Below, in pieces: positions 5,500 through 10,669 of a stretch of DNA of 10,669 nucleotides (the stretch's first letter is position 1; each line of letters opens with the position of its first letter). Source of the DNA: Omnitrophica WOR_2 bacterium RIFCSPHIGHO2_02_FULL_67_20 (GTDB lineage: Bacteria; Omnitrophota; Gorgyraeia; Aquiviventales; Aquiviventaceae); the NCBI GenBank assembly GCA_001805695.1, contig MHGT01000008.1, positions 17,184-27,852 of the forward strand, in the 5' to 3' direction. A model generated the notes under the pieces. That model saw nothing but the letters and a program-made list of their open reading frames with translations, was not told where the DNA came from and ran no database searches. Position numbers and translations under genes: made by a program.

Positions 5500-7086
5500 T
5501 CAAACGGCGTGGGTTTTCTCCTGGGAGAAGGTGAGCTCCAGGAAGTTGCGCAGCCGCCGGCTGCGGGTCGGATGCCGCAGCTTGCGAAGCGCCTTCGCCT
5601 CGATCTGCCGCACGCGCTCGCGGGTCACGTTGAACATCTGCCCGACCTCCTCGAGCGTGCGGGGCGAACCGTCCTGCAGCCCGAAGCGGAGGAGGAGCAC
5701 CTGCCGCTCGCGGTCGGAGAGCGTCACCAGCACGTCGCCGATCTGCTCCTTCAGCATGCTGTAGGCGGTGGCGTTGGCCGGCGAGACGGCGCGCTTGTCT
5801 TCGATGAAATCTCCGAAGTGGGTATCGCCGTCCTCTCCAATGGGCGTCTGGAGCGAGATCGGCTCCTGGGCGATCTTGAGAATCCCCCGCACTTTGTCCA
5901 CCGGGATGCCGGTCGCCCGGGCCACCTCTTCGGGCGCTGGTTCCCGCCCCGTCTCCTGGACGATCGCCCGCGAGACGCGGATGAGCTTGTTGATCGTCTC
6001 CGTCATGTGGACGGGGATGCGGATCGTCCGCGCCTGGTCGGCGATGGAGCGGGTGATGGCCTGGCGGATCCACCATGTCGCATAGGTCGAGAACTTGTAG
6101 CCGCGCTGGTATTCGAACTTCTCGACCGCCTTCATCAGGCCGATGTTCCCTTCCTGGATGAGGTCGAGGAACGAGAGCCCGCGGTTGGTGTACTTCTTCG
6201 CAATGCTCACGACGAGGCGCAGGTTGGCCTCCACGAGCGCCTTCTTCGCCTTCGTGTACTCGATCTCGCGCTGGTAGACCGCCTTGAGCGCCTGGCGCAT
6301 CTCGTCGGCCGGCCGGCCCAGCAGCCGCAACGCCTCCAGGCGCTTCTTGCGCAGCTGCCGCAGCTTCGCGGTCGAGCCCGCCCGGCGCGCGTGCTTCTTC
6401 GTGAGCGTGATCTGCCGGTCCACCGAGTCGACGGCGCGCAGGTAGCGCTCCACCTGATCGACGAGCCACTCGATCGCCTTGATCGTCAGGTGGTAGTCCT
6501 CGATGACCTTGCGCGAGCGGGTCTTGCTGCGCGCTTTCTTGAGGCGCCGGCGCAACCCGATGAGCTGTTCGACCAGCTCTTCCCGCTTGAGGTTCGGGTC
6601 GTCCTTGGAATAGTCCTCCGGGTTGAGCCCGCCATCGACGAGGATGTCCGTCAGCCGCAGGATTTCCCGCCGGGTGATTTTCAAGCGCAGGACCGCATCG
6701 CGGTACGCCAGCTCCGCCGCCTCGATCTTCTTGGCCAGAGCCAGCTCTTGTTCGCGCGTCAACAGCGAGATTTGCCCCATCTGCCGCAGGTACATCTTGA
6801 CGGGGTCGTCGAGCTGCCCCACCTCGGCGAGCTCCGCCGCTTCCTCCTCGCGCTGCTCCTTCTCCTCGCGGTCCTCGAGGCGGGAGCCGCCGGAGGGTTT
6901 GTCCACGATCTCGATGTGCTCTTTGCCGAGCAGCGTCAAGAGCTCATCAATCTCCTCCGGAGACGCGACGTCCTCCGGCAGGAGGTTATTCAGCTCGTCG
7001 TAGGTCAGCCGGCCCTTATCCCGCCCCACCGTGATAACCTGGGCGAGCCGCTCGCTGATCGGTTTGCGTTTCGTCAGTTCCGCCAT
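5500..7086 (-). CDS. rpoD: RNA polymerase primary sigma factor (RpoD/SigA)
   Basis: A 528-residue group 1 sigma factor that directs core RNA polymerase to housekeeping promoters. Region 1.1 is about 1-60. Region 1.2 begins at DDPVKMYLRQMG (93-104). A moderately sized nonconserved insert covers about 122-275, smaller than in E. coli. Region 2 (about 285-358) has LRLVVSIAKKYTNRGL, FLDLIQEGNIGLMKAVEKF and YATWWIRQAITR, covering core binding, -10 recognition and melting. Region 3 follows, with PISLQTPIGEDG near the 3.2 finger. Region 4.2 (about 477-505) has the helix-turn-helix TLEEVGQMFNVTRERVRQIE for the -35 box. The ATG at 7086 has GGAGG nine bases upstream, and that site overlaps the dnaG 3' end 15 bases away, so the two are cotranscribed. 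The near-consensus TTGACG/TATRNT promoters in this window match what such a factor reads. Confidence 0.98.
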   Translation of the reverse strand: MAELTKRKPISERLAQVITVGRDKGRLTYDELNNLLPEDVASPEEIDELLTLLGKEHIEIVDKPSGGSRLEDREEKEQREEEAAELAEVGQLDDPVKMYLRQMGQISLLTREQELALAKKIEAAELAYRDAVLRLKITRREILRLTDILVDGGLNPEDYSKDDPNLKREELVEQLIGLRRRLKKARSKTRSRKVIEDYHLTIKAIEWLVDQVERYLRAVDSVDRQITLTKKHARRAGSTAKLRQLRKKRLEALRLLGRPADEMRQALKAVYQREIEYTKAKKALVEANLRLVVSIAKKYTNRGLSFLDLIQEGNIGLMKAVEKFEYQRGYKFSTYATWWIRQAITRSIADQARTIRIPVHMTETINKLIRVSRAIVQETGREPAPEEVARATGIPVDKVRGILKIAQEPISLQTPIGEDGDTHFGDFIEDKRAVSPANATAYSMLKEQIGDVLVTLSDRERQVLLLRFGLQDGSPRTLEEVGQMFNVTRERVRQIEAKALRKLRHPTRSRRLRNFLELTFSQEKTHAV

Positions 7087-7101
7087 CGACGCCAGCCTCC
7101 G

Positions 7102-8946
7102 CTACCGTTCCACCGCTCCTGCGCCAATCGCGCTCGCTGCGCGATCCGGTGGTGCCGCCAACCGCTGTTGGTATTCCGCCAGCAACTGTGTGACATCCCG
7201 TTCGTGTCCCGCATCTTGCGCCGCGCGGATCCGTTCCCGCAGCAGCAGGAGCTCGTGTGAGCGGGCGCGCGACTCGAGCCGGCGCGCGCAGTCCTCAAAC
7301 GCCTCGTCGCGCGCGCTCACCGACTGCGCCAGCTCCACCAGCTCCGTCACCAGCGCCGCCGGCCCTACCTCCGTCTGGGCGGCGGACAACCGCGAGATCA
7401 CGTGCGCGGGGCTCACCGTTTGCCCCCCTGCTGAGAGCTCGCCGACCACCGCGAGGATCTGCCGCACCGCCGGATCGCTCAGCCACTGGATCTTGAGCCG
7501 CTCCTGCAGCCGGCTGAAGCGCGCCGGCTCTTCCAGCACAAGCGCCGCCAGCAGCCGCTCCGCGCCTGAGGCCGTGGACGCGCGGGCCGCGGCCCGCGCG
7601 CTCACACGGTTTCGGCCGGTCGGAGTGGCGCCGGCGCGGCGCGGTGTGGCGACGGCGCGCGGTTGTGCTTTCGCCAGCTCTTCGGCCACCGCCTGCTCGT
7701 CCAGGCGCAGCCGCTCGGCCAGCAGCCGCACGTACTCGCTTCGGAGCATCGCATCCGGGATGCGGGCGATCGTGGGCAGCACGAACTGCGCCGCGCTCAC
7801 CTTGTCTTCCGTCGTCCGGCGGGGATAGCGCCGCAGGGCGCTCTCCACGAGGACCTCGAAGATCCCCGCGCTCCGTTCGAGGAGCGCCTCGAACGCCTCC
7901 CGCCCGTGGGCGCGGAGGTGCTCGTCCGGATCGATGCCGGCCGGCAGCCCGGCCACATGCACGCGCAGGCCCAGCTCCACCAGCACATCGATGCCCCGCA
8001 GCGTGGCCTGCTCGCCCGCGGCGTCCGCGTCGAACGCCAGGATCACGCGGTCCGCATACCGCTTCAGCAATCGTCCCTGCTCCGCCGTCAGCGCCGTGCC
8101 CAGAGGCGACACCACGTTCGCCACACCGGCATCGGCGAGGACGACGCAGTCAAAGTAGCCTTCGACGACCACGGCGGTGCGCGTCCGGGCGATCGCCTCC
8201 TTGGCCTGCGCGAGCCCGAAGAGGTGGTGCCCCTTCGTATAGAGCGGTGTTTCCGGCCCGTTGAGGTATTTCGGCTCCTGGCCGCCGAGGCTCCGGCCCC
8301 CGAATCCGATGACGCGGCCGCGCACGTCCATGATCGGAAACATCAGCCGGCCGCGGAACCGGTCGTAGTAGCCCGACGTGCCGCGCACGACGAGGCCGGC
8401 CGCATCCAACTGCTCGACGCTCACGCCCTTCGCCTGGGTGGCGCGCAGGAGATGGTCCCAGCCCTCGGGTGCGAATCCCAGACGGAACCGGTCGCGCGCC
8501 TCGTCCGACACCCCGCGCGCTTTCACGTAGGCGCGGGCGGTGGCGCCCTGCGCCGGGTCGCGGAGCAGGCGCTCGAAGTAGCGGCAGCTCTTTTCGGTCA
8601 GCGCCGCGAGCGCCTCGCGGGCGTGCTGAGCGCCGGACGACGCCTCCTCGCGCTCGGGGAGGCGCACCCCGGCCTGCTCGGCGAGCTGGCGCACCGCCTC
8701 AGGGAAGGTCACCCGGTCATGCTGCATGAGAAAACTGAAGACGTTGCCGCCAATACCGCAGCCGAAGCAGTGGAAGATCTGCTTGTCGGTATTCACCATG
8801 AAGGACGGCGTCCGTTCCTTGTGGAACGGGCAGGTCGCTTTGAAGTGCCGGCCGGCCCGCTTCAAGGGCACGTAGTGGCCGATCAGCTCGGCGATGTCCG
8901 TCCGCGCCTGGATCTCATCAATGAGGGTTTCGGGAATCAACGGCAT
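7102..8946 (-). CDS. dnaG: DNA primase
   Basis: A 614-residue primase, near the usual 580-650, which makes RNA primers for replication with DnaB helicase. The N-terminal CHC2 zinc-binding domain has Cys39, His42, Cys60 and Cys63 (CPFH, HCFGC). The RNA polymerase domain includes DRFRGRLMFPI and GRVIGFGGR. The TOPRIM core has E262 in VVEGYFD and the pair D306/D308 in AFDADAAGE. An Ala/Arg/Thr-rich linker (about 425-465) leads to the C-terminal helicase-interaction domain. I prefer ATG 8946 (MPLIPETLIDEI), which has AGAGAGG five bases upstream and matches where family members begin. A GTG at 8970 would add eight residues and overlap the preceding stop as GTGA, but it lacks a ribosome binding site. 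It lies between the CvpA-family gene and rpoD in one operon. Confidence 0.97.
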   Translation of the reverse strand: MPLIPETLIDEIQARTDIAELIGHYVPLKRAGRHFKATCPFHKERTPSFMVNTDKQIFHCFGCGIGGNVFSFLMQHDRVTFPEAVRQLAEQAGVRLPEREEASSGAQHAREALAALTEKSCRYFERLLRDPAQGATARAYVKARGVSDEARDRFRLGFAPEGWDHLLRATQAKGVSVEQLDAAGLVVRGTSGYYDRFRGRLMFPIMDVRGRVIGFGGRSLGGQEPKYLNGPETPLYTKGHHLFGLAQAKEAIARTRTAVVVEGYFDCVVLADAGVANVVSPLGTALTAEQGRLLKRYADRVILAFDADAAGEQATLRGIDVLVELGLRVHVAGLPAGIDPDEHLRAHGREAFEALLERSAGIFEVLVESALRRYPRRTTEDKVSAAQFVLPTIARIPDAMLRSEYVRLLAERLRLDEQAVAEELAKAQPRAVATPRRAGATPTGRNRVSARAAARASTASGAERLLAALVLEEPARFSRLQERLKIQWLSDPAVRQILAVVGELSAGGQTVSPAHVISRLSAAQTEVGPAALVTELVELAQSVSARDEAFEDCARRLESRARSHELLLLRERIRAAQDAGHERDVTQLLAEYQQRLAAPPDRAASAIGAGAVER

Positions 8947-8966
8947 GCGGACCTCTCTTCGGAACG

Positions 8967-9524
8967 TCACGAGGGCTGAGAGCCGTGCGTCACGGGACGC
9001 AGCGGAGGAACCGGGACAGCGCCGCGGAGCTTGGCACCGGGGAACCGGTTGCCGGTCTGCTCAAGACTGATGCGGAAGGAATTCAACAGCCTGGGGGCGA
9101 GGACGGACTTCTTTCCCACGCTCTCCAGAAGAAACGAGTAGCCGCTTGTGGACAGCACGAGGAGGATGAACCCCGCCCACCACAGCCCTCGGAGCCCGCC
9201 GAGCAGGAGCCCCATCCCCTGGATGAACCAGTTGAAGCGTTCCCACTTGATGACTTTCGCCACCCGCTTCCGGGCGGCGCGCGCCGCATACCATAGGATG
9301 AGAAAGAGCCCCCAGAACCCCACCACCGCCGTGGCCGGTGGGGGGAGCGGCATCCACGGCCGCAGCACGCCGGCGACCATGTCGGCATAGTTGACGGTCA
9401 AGGCGGTGATGGCGACCGCGCCGATGAGATTGAGAAGTTCCGCCAAGAATCCGCGGCCAAAACCATTGTAACTCATTCCCCAAATTAGAGTTACGATAAT
9501 TAAGTCGATCCAGTTTGGCCACAC
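8967..9524 (-). CDS. CvpA-family integral membrane protein
   Basis: A 185-residue protein starting MWPNWIDLIIVTLIWG. The N-terminal pattern, a hydrophobic helix and then GFGRGFLAELLNLIGA, is characteristic of the CvpA family, with membrane segments at about 6-24, 30-46, 62-80 and 105-125 and a soluble, proline-rich tail. E. coli CvpA is needed for colicin V export and is linked to envelope stress. The exact function here is unknown. The start is GTG 9524, with GAGGAG about 11 bases upstream. A TTG 54 bases further out keeps the frame open but overlaps the spacer and -10 box of the promoter at 9562-9591, so it cannot be in that mRNA. The first codons are strikingly AT-rich compared with the rest. 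dnaG starts 20 bases past the stop. Confidence 0.82.
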   Translation of the reverse strand: MWPNWIDLIIVTLIWGMSYNGFGRGFLAELLNLIGAVAITALTVNYADMVAGVLRPWMPLPPPATAVVGFWGLFLILWYAARAARKRVAKVIKWERFNWFIQGMGLLLGGLRGLWWAGFILLVLSTSGYSFLLESVGKKSVLAPRLLNSFRISLEQTGNRFPGAKLRGAVPVPPLRPVTHGSQPS

Positions 9525-9561
9525 GCTCGCTGCGACTCCTCGCCTGTTCAACGGCGTCTGA

Positions 9562-9591
9562 AGTATACCATATGCCAAACGACAGCGTCAA
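9562..9591 (-). promoter_or_regulatory. sigma70-type promoter for the CvpA-family gene, dnaG and rpoD
   Basis: TTGACG (9591-9586), an 18-base spacer and TATACT (9567-9562) on the minus strand, near consensus. Predicted start is near 9555, about 30 bases before the GTG. A 12-base direct repeat (CAAGGAAGCGCT on the plus strand, 9589-9600 and 9620-9631) overlaps and precedes the -35 box at a 31-base interval, a possible operator pair. Confidence 0.85.
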
Positions 9592-9631
9592 GGAAGCGCT
9601 ACCTTTTTTTGCTTCTCGGCAAGGAAGCGCT
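9589..9631 (-). promoter_or_regulatory. Paired direct repeats at and upstream of the -35 box (possible operator)
   Basis: AGCGCTTCCTTG occurs twice on the minus strand, at 9631-9620 and 9600-9589, followed by CCG and ACG respectively. The 31-base repeat distance is about three helical turns. The core AAGCGCTT at the distal site is palindromic. A run of A lies between. No regulator is encoded nearby in the window. Confidence 0.4.
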
Positions 9632-9649
9632 TTCTAGGGGGATGACACC

Positions 9650-9762
9650 GATTTACACAAAAATACCGCCCTTAAAATCGGATTACGCGGATACGGCGTT
9701 CTATCCGTGTAATCCGTTTTAAGAGCGGGGTCTTCCGCGGGAATCCGTGTAATCTATTTTCT
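9650..9762. repeat. GATTACGC-type inverted-repeat element, copy 3 (possible terminator)
   Basis: The central stem pairs 9671-9693 with 9702-9723 around an 8-base loop, nearly perfect apart from one G-U-type mismatch and one bulge. It holds CGGATTACGCGGATA and its partner. Flanking segments contain outer GATTTACAC and GATTACACGGATT-like units, giving the two-units-per-arm plan of the other two copies. It fills most of the gap between the exported coiled-coil gene (stop at 9761) and the CvpA-family promoter. A TATTTTTG follows the stem on the minus strand, so it may end the secretin transcript. Confidence 0.65.
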
Positions 9763-10075
9763 ACCGGAGGGTGGCGCGGATCTTGACGATCTTCAACTCC
9801 TCCATGACTTCATCCAGCTTGGCGAACATCCGGTCCTGGTTGGCCAGGATCTGATCCAGCTTCGCCTCGATCTTCGCTTCGCGGCCGGTGTCCGAGGTAC
9901 GGGTGGAACGGGAGGCATCGGCGCTCGGGCTCGTGGAGGTTCGGCCAGCACTGGAGCGACTGGAGGAGGTGGGCGCGTCCTCGTCGGTCGCCGCCCGGCC
10001 GATCCCTGCCGACCCCCAGAGAGCGATGCCGCACAGGAGGGCCAGCCAAACCATGCTGCTGATGGATCTCTTCAT
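9761..10075 (-). CDS. Small exported protein with C-terminal coiled coil, function unknown
   Basis: A 104-residue protein I do not recognise. It starts MKRSISSMVWLALLCGIALW, a typical signal peptide (basic n-region, hydrophobic core) likely cleaved after GRAA near residue 29. Next comes a low-complexity Ser/Thr/Arg-rich stretch (about 35-62) and then an amphipathic Lys/Glu/Leu helix with EAKLDQILANQDRMF and KLDEVMEELKIVK, which should form a short coiled coil. ATG 10075 is chosen because AAGGAG lies seven bases upstream and the signal peptide begins there. An ATG 42 bases upstream lacks such a site. It follows the secretin by 59 bases and is probably cotranscribed, suggesting a periplasmic accessory role in the same pilus or secretion machine, which is inference from position only. 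Confidence 0.7.
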   Translation of the reverse strand: MKRSISSMVWLALLCGIALWGSAGIGRAATDEDAPTSSSRSSAGRTSTSPSADASRSTRTSDTGREAKIEAKLDQILANQDRMFAKLDEVMEELKIVKIRATLR

Positions 10076-10134
10076 CACCACGCTCCTTGCCGTATGGAGA
10101 ACCTGTCGCCGCGCCATCGCGTGTGCAGATTCTC

Positions 10135-10669
10135 TCAGGGCCGCGGGATGGGAGCGGCCGCCGCCACGGTCCGTTCCTTCTCCTTGGAGAGCGTCACCGT
10201 CAGGAAGATGAGGAGGTCCTGCTGCAGGGTCGGCCCGGTGCTGCCGTCGCTCTCTCTATGATTTCTGAACAACAGCCCGACGATGGGAATATCGCCGAGC
10301 AGGGGCACCTTCTTGTCCAGGACCACCTTGCTGTCCTTGATCAGCCCGCCGATGGCGATCGTCTGCCCGTCCTGGATCCGGACCTGGGTCTGCACGGTCT
10401 GGGTCCCGAAGCGCGGCAGCGAGACCGACTCCGTGCCGCCCACGCTGAAGCTCACCGGCGTGCCGACCGTGGTGATCTCCGGCTTCAGGTCGACGACGAT
10501 CTCGTTGCTTGGGTTGACGTGCGGCGTCACCGTCAGGATCGTTCCCGTCGTCTTCGTCTGGAACCCGCTCACCGTCGTCTTGCCGGTGGAGGGGTCCACC
10601 GAGAAGGTCGGCACCGGATACTCCTCGCCGATGTGGATCTTCGCCTGCTGGTTGTTGAGGACGGCCAGC
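10135..10669 (-). CDS. Secretin (PilQ/GspD superfamily), C-terminal part; 5' end outside window
   Basis: The frame is open to the window edge, with 177 residues visible, beginning LAVLNNQQAKIHIGEEYPVPT. This is the C-terminal secretin domain, which forms a multimeric outer-membrane channel for type IV pili or type II secretion. Visible landmarks are GEEYPVPT, TGTILTVTPHVNPSNEIVVDLKPEI, IQDGQTIAIGGLIKD and the signature VPLLGDIPIVGLLFRN. The end, QQDLLIFLTVTL, followed by a short Ala/Pro tail, is the usual last beta-strand. Which subfamily cannot be decided without the N-terminal domains: a type IV pilus PilQ and a GspD-like protein are both compatible. GTG at 10614 is an internal codon, not a start, because conserved secretin sequence continues upstream of it. 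Confidence 0.93.
   Translation of the reverse strand, partial: LAVLNNQQAKIHIGEEYPVPTFSVDPSTGKTTVSGFQTKTTGTILTVTPHVNPSNEIVVDLKPEITTVGTPVSFSVGGTESVSLPRFGTQTVQTQVRIQDGQTIAIGGLIKDSKVVLDKKVPLLGDIPIVGLLFRNHRESDGSTGPTLQQDLLIFLTVTLSKEKERTVAAAAPIPRP

Noticed and set aside
5509..7260. Long plus-strand open frame opposite rpoD (583 codons)
   Set aside because: Antisense to a complete sigma factor. Composition is low complexity (Leu/Arg/Asp) as expected from the reverse of GC-rich codons.
8947..8970. dnaG start at GTG 8970 (GTGA overlap with the preceding gene)
   Set aside because: No ribosome binding site, and the ATG at 8946 has AGAGAGG at ideal spacing. Coupled initiation at 8970 remains possible.
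7663..8979. Plus-strand open frame opposite dnaG (438 codons)
   Set aside because: Antisense to intact primase with every catalytic motif, and no protein family recognised in the shadow.
9525..9578. N-terminal extension of the CvpA-family protein to a TTG at 9578
   Set aside because: That start lies upstream of the predicted transcription start and within the promoter. The downstream GTG at 9524 has a ribosome binding site and matches family starts.

Overview
The window is a GC-rich bacterial chromosome segment carrying core genes, nearly all on the minus strand, so transcription runs from high to low coordinates. A secretin implies an outer membrane (diderm). The GC-rich genes, AT-poor spacers and repeat-filled intergenic gaps would fit an uncultured diderm phylum, but no feature here fixes the lineage and I do not name one.

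Layout in transcription order. (1) 10669-9761: the C-terminal part of a secretin, then a small exported coiled-coil protein, then a large inverted-repeat element. (2) 9591-5500: a sigma70-type promoter drives a CvpA-family membrane protein, dnaG primase and the primary sigma factor rpoD, a compact macromolecular-synthesis operon. (3) 5472-5167: a palindromic spacer, a tRNA with anticodon CAU and tRNA-Val(CAC). (4) 5149-3958: a coiled-coil protein with a C4 zinc ribbon overlapping an RNase HI-like gene. (5) 3951-3403: promoter and gene of RNase P RNA (rnpB), with a perfect 15-bp P1 helix and enlarged peripheral hairpins. (6) 3269-1: a strong promoter, rpsO (S15), a highly structured spacer, pnp (PNPase) and the 5' end of ftsK.

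The theme is information processing: replication priming, transcription initiation, tRNA and tRNA processing, ribosome assembly, RNA decay and chromosome translocation.

The most unusual content is between genes. The rpsO-pnp spacer is almost entirely two consecutive cloverleaf-like elements (2643-2790 and 2818-2924). Each has a 17-bp outer stem enclosing three hairpins with almost no unpaired bases, and the outer arm of the second one transcribed contains the pnp ribosome binding site and part of its start codon. Every junction in this spacer is an ATGA stop/start overlap. Separately, three copies of a roughly 90-110 bp inverted-repeat element built from GATTACGC-type units lie at 3293-3386, 3934-4024 and about 9650-9762. 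One of them supplies the C-terminal tail and stop codon of the RNase HI-like gene and also carries part of the rnpB promoter.
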